Positions 1-5,779 of a stretch of DNA of 5,872 nucleotides are shown here, piece by piece. Source of the DNA: Bacteroidales bacterium (GTDB lineage Bacteria; Bacteroidota; Bacteroidia; Bacteroidales; JAAUTT01); the NCBI GenBank assembly GCA_012031335.1, contig JAAUTT010000326.1:1-5872 (forward strand), written 5' to 3'. Below the pieces are notes generated by a model. The model had not been told where the DNA came from, did not search any database, and was given only the letters and a program-made list of their open reading frames with translations. Numbering within the stretch: position 1 is the stretch's first letter; each line of letters begins with the position of its first letter. The position numbers were made by a program, and so were the translations under genes.

Positions 1-510
1 AAGGGAGATGAATTTTACCCTTCCTTGAGTGAAAAGGGGAATTTGTTTTTTACAGCAACCAGAAACAACGGAATAGGTAGGGAGGATATTTTTATATCTG
101 AGTACGAAAAAGGCAAATATACATTGCCTAAACCATTACCTGCTGAAATAAATTCGGCATTGTATGAATTTAATGCCTATATAAGTCCAAAGGAAGATAT
201 GATAATTTTCAGCTCATTTGGGAGAGATGATTGTTTTGGCGGTGGCGATTTATACATAAGCCGCAAAGATGGTAATGGAAAATGGAGTCAATCCAAAAAT
301 ATGGGAAAGCTAATCAATTCCGATAAACTAGATTATTGTCCTTTTGTAGATTGGGAAAATCGTAACTTCTATTTTACAAGCGAAAGAATGGCACTTGATA
401 ATAAAGAAGTTAAAAGTGTAAATTCTTTAAAGCAAATAGCCAATAAAACCATAAATGGTTTTGGTAATATTTATCAGATAGGACTTGATGAAATAGAAAA
501 ATCAGAATGA
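1..510 (+). CDS. PD40/WD40-like beta-propeller repeat protein, 3' part only
   Basis: The reading frame is open from the first base of the window, so the gene begins upstream; 169 residues and the TGA stop are visible. An in-frame TTG at 25 could be called as a start, but residues before it already fit the repeat, so it is internal. Two or three propeller blades can be seen. Each has a 'P-S/Y-x-S-x-x-x-x-x-L/I-x-F' strand (EFYPSLSEKGNLFF, then FNAYISPKEDMIIF, then CPFVDWENRNFYF) followed by a G-x-DI/DLY strand (REDIFIS, GGDLYIS, GNIYQI). This is the PD40 pattern found in TolB-like and OmpA-associated proteins of Bacteroidota, which are usually exported. The end (FGNIYQIGLDEI) is a typical last blade, so nothing seems missing at the C terminus. 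Any signal peptide lies outside the window. Function is unknown; a binding or scaffold role at the cell envelope is inferred from the family only. Confidence 0.8.
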   Translation, partial: KGDEFYPSLSEKGNLFFTATRNNGIGREDIFISEYEKGKYTLPKPLPAEINSALYEFNAYISPKEDMIIFSSFGRDDCFGGGDLYISRKDGNGKWSQSKNMGKLINSDKLDYCPFVDWENRNFYFTSERMALDNKEVKSVNSLKQIANKTINGFGNIYQIGLDEIEKSE

Positions 511-536
511 AAAGTCGTTGTTCAAATGCACAATAG

Positions 537-627
537 CTAAAAGGTTTGTCTTCAGCGAGCTCCCTGCGATCGGTTCAATGATATGTGAAGGTTATGACCT
601 GGTTCAGTATTTTGTCTAACCTTTTAG
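537..627. repeat. 10-bp perfect inverted repeat with 71-base spacer
   Basis: CTAAAAGGTT at 537-546 is the exact reverse complement of AACCTTTTAG at 618-627. The arms do not extend at either end. The spacing is long for a terminator. It could be the base of a structured RNA, the edge of a small inserted element, or chance. Confidence 0.45.
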
Positions 628-647
628 GGAAAATGCCAGCATTCCCT
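626..647. repeat. Hairpin with bulged stem
   Basis: AGGGAAAATGC followed by GCATTCCCT folds into a stem of AGGGAATGC against its complement, with two extra A bases bulged on the left side and a short loop around CCAG. It abuts the right arm of the 537-627 inverted repeat. No run of T follows, so it does not look like a classical intrinsic terminator on the + strand. Confidence 0.35.
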
Positions 648-772
648 TAATGGCCATAGTTCACAGGGAAGCAGAACCACGGAATTAAACTGGTTTTGAA
701 TGCTGTAATAAAGATGGTGAATTCCGACAACAGGCATATCTGGATTCTTTCACACTTTTCGACATAAGTTGT

Positions 773-780
773 TATTTTTG
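773..780 (+). promoter_or_regulatory. Promoter -7 element of Bacteroidota type, upstream of the AraC gene
   Basis: TATTTTTG matches the TAnnTTTG consensus of the Bacteroidota primary sigma factor and ends 15 bases before the ATG. No convincing TTG/TTTG -33 element stands at the usual 17-23 base spacing; the nearest T-rich candidate is TTCTTT at 745-750. Transcription would begin only about 10 bases before the start codon, giving a very short leader. Confidence 0.4.
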
Positions 781-795
781 TAGCAAAGAAAAAGC

Positions 796-1611
796 ATGAA
801 ATTTCAGATTGTACAACCTTCCGGTTTCCTGAAAAAATATATAAAGAATTACTGCTTTATGGAATCGGACATCTACGACAACGACGTGTTGGAGAGGGTT
901 ATACCTACTGAAAATATTCAATTGATGTTTCATTATAAAAATCCTTTTGTTGTATTTCATTCGAACAATTCTGTCATTAAACAACCCAGGTCAATAATTA
1001 GTGGATTGAGCGATAATTATTCCGATGTTTCAACTGCCGGAGAATGCGGGGTTGTATTTATTAGTTTTCATCCGACCGGTGCCTGCCATTTTTTCAATTT
1101 TCCACTTTCCGAAATTGAAAACCTAAGTGTGGATTTGACTGACATATTTAACGCTGAAATAAGGCAAATAGAAGAATTACTATATTTAAAAGACACAATA
1201 AAAGAAAAGGTAACTGTGATAGAGAATTTCCTAATAGGGCGTTATTCTCCAATTCCTTCACATGATGGCTTGTTAATTCAAAAAGGTGTTGAAATAGTTA
1301 AAAACTGCAAAGGACAAACAAACGCTAAATATTTGTCGGATTGCTTATTTACCTCACCGAAAACATTAGAACGAAAGTTTGCAAAATATCTTGGTAAAAC
1401 TACCAAACAGCTTATTAAACTAATACGTTTTCAGGAAGTGCTGAATGATTTTAGTTGCGTTAATGAACTTAGTCTGACCGAACACGCATATAGAAATGGA
1501 TATTTTGATCAATCACACTTTATTCACGACTTCAAATCATACACGGGTTACACCCCTAAAGAGTTTTATGCAAAATATCCTGATTTTAATATGGATGGAG
1601 AAAATAGTTAG
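796..1611 (+). CDS. AraC-family transcriptional regulator
   Basis: A complete 271-residue protein. The first ~120 residues (beginning MKFQIVQPSGFLKKYIKNY, with ERVIPTENIQLMF near 34-46) resemble the N-terminal sensor domain (DUF6597 type) common in Bacteroidota AraC regulators. The last ~105 residues form the two-helix-turn-helix DNA-binding domain. The first helix unit is around NAKYLSDCLFTSPKTLERKF. The second carries the strongly conserved GYFDQSHFIHDF at about 235-246 and the closing GYTPKEF at about 251-257. The start at 796 is preferred because it gives the usual N terminus and follows the promoter-like element closely; only a weak A-rich ribosome binding region precedes it. It lies 86 bases upstream of the ABC exporter genes in the same orientation, so it probably controls them, possibly with itself. 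The effector is unknown. The domain is complete, with no sign of damage. Confidence 0.9.
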   Translation: MKFQIVQPSGFLKKYIKNYCFMESDIYDNDVLERVIPTENIQLMFHYKNPFVVFHSNNSVIKQPRSIISGLSDNYSDVSTAGECGVVFISFHPTGACHFFNFPLSEIENLSVDLTDIFNAEIRQIEELLYLKDTIKEKVTVIENFLIGRYSPIPSHDGLLIQKGVEIVKNCKGQTNAKYLSDCLFTSPKTLERKFAKYLGKTTKQLIKLIRFQEVLNDFSCVNELSLTEHAYRNGYFDQSHFIHDFKSYTGYTPKEFYAKYPDFNMDGENS

Positions 1612-1644
1612 TTTTCAAAATTATCGTTTGTCTGTTTTTTACAA

Positions 1645-1674
1645 TTTTACCCCTATGTCTTGAGCTTATTTTTG
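1645..1674 (+). promoter_or_regulatory. Candidate promoter of the ABC exporter / UvrA operon
   Basis: TATTTTTG at 1667-1674 matches the Bacteroidota TAnnTTTG -7 element; a T-rich stretch (TTTT at 1645-1648) stands 18 bases upstream in place of a perfect TTTG. The element shares TTATTTTTGnnGCA with the one in front of the AraC gene. Transcription would start at about 1680, just ahead of the ribosome binding site. Confidence 0.45.
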
Positions 1675-1684
1675 CTGCATAATT

Positions 1685-1691
1685 AAAGGAG
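1685..1691 (+). promoter_or_regulatory. Ribosome binding site of the ABC ATPase gene
   Basis: AAAGGAG lies 6 bases before the ATG at 1698. A Shine-Dalgarno this good is uncommon in Bacteroidota, and it fixes the start of the ATPase. Confidence 0.7.
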
Positions 1692-1697
1692 CTTAAT

Positions 1698-2465
1698 ATG
1701 ACAGCAGAAATTCAGATTCACAATCTTTTTAAAAAATACCCCAACGGTACAGAAGCCCTTAAAGGGTTAAGCCTTAAAATTCATAAAGGGCAGTTTTTTA
1801 CATTACTCGGTCCAAACGGTGCCGGTAAATCGACCCTGGTAAAAATACTAACCACTTTGATCAACAAGGATTCGGGCGATTTTAGTATTTCGGGAATCAA
1901 TCCTGAAATGAATCAATCAAAAATTCAGAAAATTATTGGTGTTGCATCGCAGGACAATGAGATTGACCCGACTGAAAAAGTTGAAAATTTACTTGTTTTT
2001 CAAGGCAGGTTGTTTGGCATGAATAAAACAGAAGCAACTAAACTTGCAAATGAATTAATTCAATTATTTGAACTCGAAAAAGAGCGGAATAAGAAAGCAA
2101 GTGCTTTATCAGGTGGAAATAAACGCAGACTTCATTGTGCCCTGGCTCTTGTTCATCGTCCTCGTGTTTTGTTTCTCGACGAACCAACAGTTGGTATGGA
2201 TCCAGTTGCACGGGCTAACTTCTGGGAAGTCATTGCACAACTGAATAGCAAAGAGACAGTAACGGTTTTTCTTACAACACAATACCTCGATGAGGCTGAT
2301 AAACATGCTACTGAAATGGCGCTCATTGTCGATGGGTTAATTCAATATTCGGGAACTATCATTGATTTTAAGAAAATGGTAAATCCCAATGGCGGGCTGT
2401 CACTGGATGACAGTTATCTGCACTTTATTAAATCAATATCTAATCAGGAACTTACAAAAAGCTAA
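1698..2465 (+). CDS. DrrA-type ABC transporter ATP-binding protein
   Basis: A complete 255-residue nucleotide-binding subunit that would power export through the permease encoded next. Every ABC motif is visible: Walker A GPNGAGKST (38-46), Q-loop Q85, signature LSGGN (137-141), Walker B VLFLDEP (157-163) and D-loop GMDP (166-169). The usual H-loop histidine is replaced by glutamine in TTQYLDEAD (193-201). That substitution, together with the C-terminal SLDDSYLHF motif, is typical of the DrrA daunorubicin/doxorubicin-resistance branch, so it is not a sign of decay. The protein is cytoplasmic and membrane-associated through its partner. The permease gene starts 13 bases after its stop, and the UvrA-like gene follows that, indicating one operon. 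Export of a drug, antibiotic or own toxic metabolite is inferred from the family; the substrate is not identifiable. The gene name drrA would overstate what is known. Confidence 0.92.
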   Translation: MTAEIQIHNLFKKYPNGTEALKGLSLKIHKGQFFTLLGPNGAGKSTLVKILTTLINKDSGDFSISGINPEMNQSKIQKIIGVASQDNEIDPTEKVENLLVFQGRLFGMNKTEATKLANELIQLFELEKERNKKASALSGGNKRRLHCALALVHRPRVLFLDEPTVGMDPVARANFWEVIAQLNSKETVTVFLTTQYLDEADKHATEMALIVDGLIQYSGTIIDFKKMVNPNGGLSLDDSYLHFIKSISNQELTKS

Positions 2466-2478
2466 AAAGAACAACACT

Positions 2479-3240
2479 ATGAATACAGCAAATATATTAC
2501 TGATTGAAAGAGGTATAAGCAAGTTAATAAAGAATCCTTCTGCGCCCATAATGGGTTTCGGGATGAGTTTGTTTTTCTTGTTGGTATATAATGCCGGAAT
2601 TGGCGGAATTGGTTCAATGGAAGCTTTTGGTAGCGGGGGTTATTTATCATTTGTTTTTCCGATAACAATTATTTCATTGGCAATGGGTTCTTCGGCAGGA
2701 GCCGGTCAAACCCTCAATGCCGATATGCAATCGGGTTATTTCAAAAGGCTATATTTAAGTCCTGCCCCCCGGTGGATTTTAGTGGTTGCACCCATGCTTG
2801 CCGATACAATTTCTTCAATGATTTTCACTATACTTTTAATAGTTATTGGGGCAATATTTGGGGTAAGTTTTCAATTTGGTCTCATGTCCGTTCTTGGAAT
2901 ATTATTATTATCATTTTTATGGTCACTTACTTTATGTGGATTTTCCGCAGGTATTATGTTGCGTACCGGCCAGCATCAAAGTGCAGCAATAGTAACCAAT
3001 GCAGTTTTTCCTTTACTTTTTTTAAGCACAACATTTTTACCCCGGGAGTTGATAACTGCCGATTGGTTGCTGGCTGTTTCGTGGGGTAATCCGGTAACCT
3101 ACATTCTTGAAGGAAACAGGTACTTACTTGGCGGTACTTCCTCTGCTGGTTTTTTCTACATTGGGATACTAATATTTGCTATAACTTCTGTTGTTTCAGT
3201 TACTTTTGCATTGTTGAGCGCAAAAAAAATAAAGGTTTAA
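2479..3240 (+). CDS. ABC-2 type (DrrB-like) transporter permease
   Basis: A 253-residue membrane protein starting [13 protein letters not shown] chose the ATG at 2479 because it lies 13 bases after the ATPase stop and gives the normal short cytoplasmic N terminus. An earlier in-frame start at 2389 would overlap the ATPase and add a non-family, polar leader. About six hydrophobic segments can be seen, roughly residues 24-45, 55-76, 100-128, 135-160, 168-188 and 225-247. The cytoplasmic stretch [18 protein letters not shown] (82-99) corresponds to the family's coupling region, with its 'RL-x-x-x-P' core. The [13 protein letters not shown] motif (204-216) before the last helix is the usual ABC-2 signature. 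Two copies should pair with two copies of the upstream ATPase to form an exporter in the inner membrane. The UvrA-like gene begins 4 bases after its stop. Confidence 0.9.
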   Translation: MNTANILLIERGISKLIKNPSAPIMGFGMSLFFLLVYNAGIGGIGSMEAFGSGGYLSFVFPITIISLAMGSSAGAGQTLNADMQSGYFKRLYLSPAPRWILVVAPMLADTISSMIFTILLIVIGAIFGVSFQFGLMSVLGILLLSFLWSLTLCGFSAGIMLRTGQHQSAAIVTNAVFPLLFLSTTFLPRELITADWLLAVSWGNPVTYILEGNRYLLGGTSSAGFFYIGILIFAITSVVSVTFALLSAKKIKV

Positions 3241-3244
3241 GTTT

Positions 3245-4435
3245 ATGAACAGAGACAAAATAATCATTAAAAACGCACATACAAACAATCTCAAAAACAT
3301 CGATATTGAGATTCCAAAGCACAAATTAGTAGTATTTACAGGTGTTTCAGGCTCAGGGAAATCGTCATTGCTTTTCGATACAATTTATACAGAAGCTCAG
3401 CGACAATTGGTAGAGACATTTTCAACGTTTGCCCGCACCCGAATGCCTAAATTGTCTCGTCCTGATGTGGACGACATTCTCAATTTGTCAACCGCCATTG
3501 TTATCGACCAAAAACGAATGGGAAATAACCTGCGGAGTACAGTGGGAACAGCAACAGAAATTAACACCTATCTGCGACTGCTTTTTTCGCGCATTGGCAA
3601 ACCATTTATTGGTCCTTCGTTTTGTTTTTCTTTTAACCATCCCGAGGGCATGTGCCCGCATTGTAACGGTTTGGGGAAACAGATTAAAATTGACCTTGAT
3701 ATGTTCCTCGACAAAGAGAAATCCATTCGCGATGGGGCTATCTCGCACCCACATTATAAAGTCGGAGGTTTTCTTTGGAAAGAGTTAGTCAGTTTGGATG
3801 TTGTTGATTCCGAAAAACCGCTAAAAGAGTTTTCAGAAGACGAATTGAATATGCTATTGTTTTCCGAACCTTTTCTGATAAAGGATGCAAAAGAAAAATT
3901 AAGCTACAACCGGAACTTCGAAGGAATTGCCCGTAAACTTGAAAATGCTGTCGCCACAAGGGCTGATGATGAAACTGCCGAAGAAGACAAGAATGCATAC
4001 ACAAAATATTTTAATTATCAGCCATGCGAACAATGTGGTGGTACCCGATTGAACGAGCGGGCAGGAAATGTTAAACTCAACGGGCTTACCATTGCCGATG
4101 TATGCCGTTTGGAACTGGTGGATGTTCTCCCGTTTTTGTTGAATATCAACGACGAAATATCCAGGCCAATATTGCGGAAAGCTCAATTTTTACTTCAGCA
4201 ACTAATTGAAATTGGCGTGGGATATTTGTCGCTCGAACGGGCGGTAAGCACACTCTCGGGAGGTGAATCGCAACGGGTAAAAATGAGTAAGCAAATGGAC
4301 TGCAACCTGGTAGACATGCTTTACGTTCTTGATGAACCTTCTATCGGCTTACATCCCCGCGACACGGAGAACCTGATGAATATTTTGTTTCGGTTAAAAG
4401 AAAAAGGGGAATTCTGTGTTTGTGGTAGAACATGA
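3245..4435 (+). CDS. UvrA-like protein, fragment 1: N-terminal ABC half
   Basis: This is the first intact frame of the disrupted UvrA-like gene, 396 residues as read. It holds the whole first nucleotide-binding unit up to the D-loop (PSIGLHP, 366-371 region). It also contains [18 protein letters not shown], a stretch strongly conserved in UvrA proteins, and both Cys pairs of the first half. After LKEKG the frame leaves the family pattern: the last residues (EFCVCGRT) are the out-of-frame reading of NSVFVVEHD. The shift is one extra G in the GGGG run at 4406-4409. The true start is the ATG at 3245, 4 bases after the permease stop, and the residues [14 protein letters not shown] fit the usual UvrA N terminus. 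Confidence 0.85.
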   Translation: MNRDKIIIKNAHTNNLKNIDIEIPKHKLVVFTGVSGSGKSSLLFDTIYTEAQRQLVETFSTFARTRMPKLSRPDVDDILNLSTAIVIDQKRMGNNLRSTVGTATEINTYLRLLFSRIGKPFIGPSFCFSFNHPEGMCPHCNGLGKQIKIDLDMFLDKEKSIRDGAISHPHYKVGGFLWKELVSLDVVDSEKPLKEFSEDELNMLLFSEPFLIKDAKEKLSYNRNFEGIARKLENAVATRADDETAEEDKNAYTKYFNYQPCEQCGGTRLNERAGNVKLNGLTIADVCRLELVDVLPFLLNINDEISRPILRKAQFLLQQLIEIGVGYLSLERAVSTLSGGESQRVKMSKQMDCNLVDMLYVLDEPSIGLHPRDTENLMNILFRLKEKGEFCVCGRT

Positions 4436-4622
4436 TCCTGACATTATCCGGGCTGCCGAATGGATAGTAGATATTGGACCCAAAGCAGGTAAATATGGAG
4501 GAAATGTGGTTTTTAACGGTGAACCTGCGGGCTTACAAAACACCGAAAGCCTCACAGGTGAGTATCTCCTGAAAAAAGATAAACCGACCTATAAGCGAAA
4601 GCAGGGGTACTTCGTTTTTTGA
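4416..4622 (+). CDS. UvrA-like protein, fragment 2: H-loop and linker
   Basis: This piece carries the end of the first ABC unit: [21 protein letters not shown] with the H-loop histidine (396 in the restored protein), then GKYGGNVVFNGEP, followed by the charged linker between the two halves. It has no independent start and should not be read as a gene of its own. It ends falsely at TGA 4620-4622 after an extra G in GGGG 4604-4607. In the restored frame the text continues as GTSFFEIKNATANNLKNV, the standard opening of the second UvrA half. Confidence 0.7.
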   Translation: MFVVEHDPDIIRAAEWIVDIGPKAGKYGGNVVFNGEPAGLQNTESLTGEYLLKKDKPTYKRKQGYFVF

Positions 4623-4703
4623 AATCAAAAATGCTACGGCCAACAACCTGAAAAATGTTTCGGTTAAAATTCCAAAAAGGAGTATTAAACCTGTGTTACC
4701 GGA

Positions 4704-5219
4704 GTGGCCGGAAGTGGCAAAAGCAGCCTGATACACGAATGCTTTGCAAAACAACATCCCGATGCCATTGTTATTGATCAATCTCCCATTGGGAAATCAT
4801 CAAGAGCAAATGCAGCGACATTTATAGGTGTTTTTGATTTAATACGAAAAGAATTTGCTTCTGCAACCAAATCCGAAGCCTCCTTATTCAGCTTCAATTC
4901 AAAAGGTGCATGCCCAAAATGCAACGGACAAGGGGTTTTAACTTTTGAACTTCATTTTTTGGATTCTGTAAAAACAATTTGTGACGAATGCGAAGGAAAA
5001 CGGTATCATTCCGAGGTATTGGAACTGAAATTCCAAGGTAAAAATATTGCCGAAGTACTGGACATGACAGTTGCTCAGGCATCGGAATTTTTCGATTCAG
5101 CAAAAATAAAAAAACACTTATTTCTTTTACAGGAAGTTGGTTTAGGTTATTTGAAATTGGGACAGTCACTTAGTACCTTAGTCTGGCGGCGAATCGCAAC
5201 GGTTAAAAATAGCAACTGA
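4704..5219 (+). CDS. UvrA-like protein, fragment 3: second Walker A and zinc site
   Basis: The piece opens inside the second Walker A loop (VAGSGKSS), so the GTG at 4704 is an internal valine codon and not a start. It includes the four-cysteine zinc module (ACPKCNGQG ... CDECEGKRYHSE) with the 19-residue spacing seen in E. coli UvrA, then GLGYLKLGQSLSTL leading to the signature. The expected SGGESQR is misread as VWRRIATV because of one extra base near 5181. Upstream, 4624-4703 is joined to it by two frame changes, in the A5 run at 4674-4678 and the A3 run at 4687-4689. Correcting both gives IPKGVLTCVTGVAGSGKSS, an excellent UvrA match. Confidence 0.75.
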   Translation: MAGSGKSSLIHECFAKQHPDAIVIDQSPIGKSSRANAATFIGVFDLIRKEFASATKSEASLFSFNSKGACPKCNGQGVLTFELHFLDSVKTICDECEGKRYHSEVLELKFQGKNIAEVLDMTVAQASEFFDSAKIKKHLFLLQEVGLGYLKLGQSLSTLVWRRIATVKNSN

Positions 5220-5220
5220 A

Positions 5221-5505
5221 TTGAAAAATGAAGGCAATATTTACATTATGGATGAGCCAACAACAGGACTTCACATGTCGGATATTGATAATTTTTATAA
5301 AATCGTAAAAACATTGGTGAATAACGACAATACCGTGATTATTATAGAGCACAACCTCGATATTATCAAATTTGCTGACTGGATAATTGACATGGGGCCC
5401 GAAGGAGGGAAAAAGGGTGGCGAGTTAATATTTCAAGGATTTCCGGAAGATATTGTGCATTGCGAACAGTCTGTTACAGGAAAATATTTGAAGTATGTGA
5501 TATAA
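5221..5505 (+). CDS. UvrA-like protein, fragment 4: C-terminal Walker B and H-loop
   Basis: The last part of the second ABC unit: IYIMDEPTTGLHMSDI (Walker B and D-loop), IIIEHNLDIIKFADWIIDMGPEGG (H-loop histidine 701 in restored numbering) and the closing residues GKYLKYVI. The apparent TTG start at 5221 is an internal leucine of ATELKNEG. The real frame enters from about 5182, where TCTGGCGGCGAA encodes SGGE. The natural stop is the TAA at 5503-5505. The C terminus ends at the length expected for short UvrA paralogues. Confidence 0.75.
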   Translation: MKNEGNIYIMDEPTTGLHMSDIDNFYKIVKTLVNNDNTVIIIEHNLDIIKFADWIIDMGPEGGKKGGELIFQGFPEDIVHCEQSVTGKYLKYVI

Positions 5506-5560
5506 TCAGCACTAATTGTAGGTACTCCCTAAAGTCGCACAATCAAAGCTTATAACCAAA

Positions 5561-5584
5561 ACTTTGTAAAAGAGCTTACAAAGT
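5561..5584. repeat. 9-bp perfect inverted repeat, possible terminator stem of the exporter operon
   Basis: ACTTTGTAA at 5561-5569 and TTACAAAGT at 5576-5584 pair perfectly around the 6-base loop AAGAGC. It begins 56 bases after the stop of the UvrA-like gene, a natural place for transcription to end. There is no following run of T, so intrinsic termination is doubtful; it may instead stabilise the 3' end of the transcript or bind a protein. Confidence 0.4.
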
Positions 5585-5711
5585 CAGCCCAGGCAACCGC
5601 CTTTCAAATCGGTTTTAGGATTATTCACCAATTATTTATTTTTAGAGGGTTCATAAATCGCTTCGTTTATTTGCTCACGCTCAAAAAAGCAAAATATTTT
5701 CTGTTTAAAAA

Positions 5712-5741
5712 TTGGATTGTATAATTTATATATTACATTTG
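5712..5741 (+). promoter_or_regulatory. Bacteroidota-type promoter of the Fur-family gene
   Basis: TTG at 5712-5714 and TACATTTG at 5734-5741 are separated by 19 bases, a good match to the TTTG-N17-23-TAnnTTTG promoter of this phylum. Transcription should begin near 5747, leaving a leader of about 33 bases before the ATG at 5780. Confidence 0.6.
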
Positions 5742-5763
5742 TTCTTATAAAAGAATAATTCTT
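5742..5763. promoter_or_regulatory. Operator-like alternating palindrome before the Fur-family gene
   Basis: Three 5-base blocks alternate: TTCTT (5742-5746), AAGAA (5751-5755) and TTCTT (5759-5763). The middle block is complementary to both neighbours, giving two overlapping palindromes. The centre AATAATT (5754-5760) matches the AATnATT core of the PerR box, while the outer bases match it only partly. The site covers the predicted transcription start, where an autoregulating repressor would bind. Confidence 0.4.
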
Positions 5764-5779
5764 ATTTAGTAAATATTCA

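Larger units (their letters stand above)
511..795. other. Intergenic region without a supported gene
   Basis: This 285-base stretch separates the propeller gene from the AraC regulator. All frames on both strands are interrupted within a few tens of codons, and no short frame looks like a known protein. It holds a 10-bp perfect inverted repeat, a hairpin directly beside its right arm, a small AGGT/ACCT hairpin at 589-600, and a promoter-like element at the far end. No T-tract follows any stem, so I do not call an intrinsic terminator for the propeller gene. It could be a decayed gene or the untranslated flank of an older insertion, but nothing recognisable remains. Confidence 0.5.
3245..5505 (+). 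pseudogene. UvrA paralogue of the DrrC/UvrA2 type, frame-disrupted in its second half
   Basis: A tandem ABC ATPase of the UvrA family that as written is split into several frames. Dropping one base from each of GGGG 4406-4409, GGGG 4604-4607, AAAAA 4674-4678, AAA 4687-4689 and TTAG around 5180-5181 yields one 751-residue protein without internal stops. In restored numbering it has Walker [10 protein letters not shown] (33-41), CPHC (137-140) and CEQC (261-264), signature LSGGESQR (337-344), Walker B LDEP (362-365) and H396. The second half has Walker A GVAGSGKSS (485-493), a CX2C-X19-CX2C zinc site (C555, C558, C578, C581), LSGGESQR (644-651), MDEP (667-670) and H701. The FSFN-CPHC segment follows RIGKP almost at once, so the UvrB-binding domain of true UvrA is absent. 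That and the length match the drug-resistance paralogues such as DrrC. It lies 4 bases after the permease gene. The role is inferred: ATP-dependent recognition of drug-modified DNA. Sequencing error is more likely than decay. Confidence 0.85.
5506..5779. other. Intergenic region between the UvrA-like gene and the Fur-family gene
   Basis: No coding frame of note is present on either strand. The first part holds a 9-bp inverted repeat. A bulged hairpin (ATAAA-T-CG, loop CTT, CG-TTTAT) lies at 5653-5670. The last ~70 bases are strongly AT-rich and contain the promoter and operator-like palindromes of the downstream regulator. I see no tRNA, no insertion sequence and no T-tract terminator. Confidence 0.5.

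Noticed and set aside
25..27. TTG start for the propeller protein
   Set aside because: The frame is open upstream to the window edge and the preceding residues already belong to the repeat pattern.
772..984. Minus-strand frame over the start of the AraC gene
   Set aside because: It has no recognisable motif and lies opposite a well-supported gene.
2389..2478. Longer permease start overlapping the ATPase gene
   Set aside because: The added residues are polar, do not resemble the family N terminus and overlap the ATPase C terminus; the ATG at 2479 gives a normal protein.
4401..4435. Programmed ribosomal frameshift at the A5G4 run in the UvrA-like gene
   Set aside because: It would need a +1 shift, and at least four more shifts would be required downstream. 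No supporting stimulatory structure was seen, so insertion errors or mutation explain it better.
4894..5169. Minus-strand frame over the zinc module of the UvrA-like gene
   Set aside because: The + strand here encodes the conserved cysteine module, so the reverse frame is a by-product.
5585..5625. tRNA-like segment with GGCAACCGCC
   Set aside because: No cloverleaf, T-loop GGTTCRA motif or acceptor stem could be assembled.
5740..5765. CRISPR or short tandem repeat suggested by repeated TTCTTAT
   Set aside because: Only two copies of 7 bases are present, in AT-rich promoter DNA; an operator is a simpler reading.
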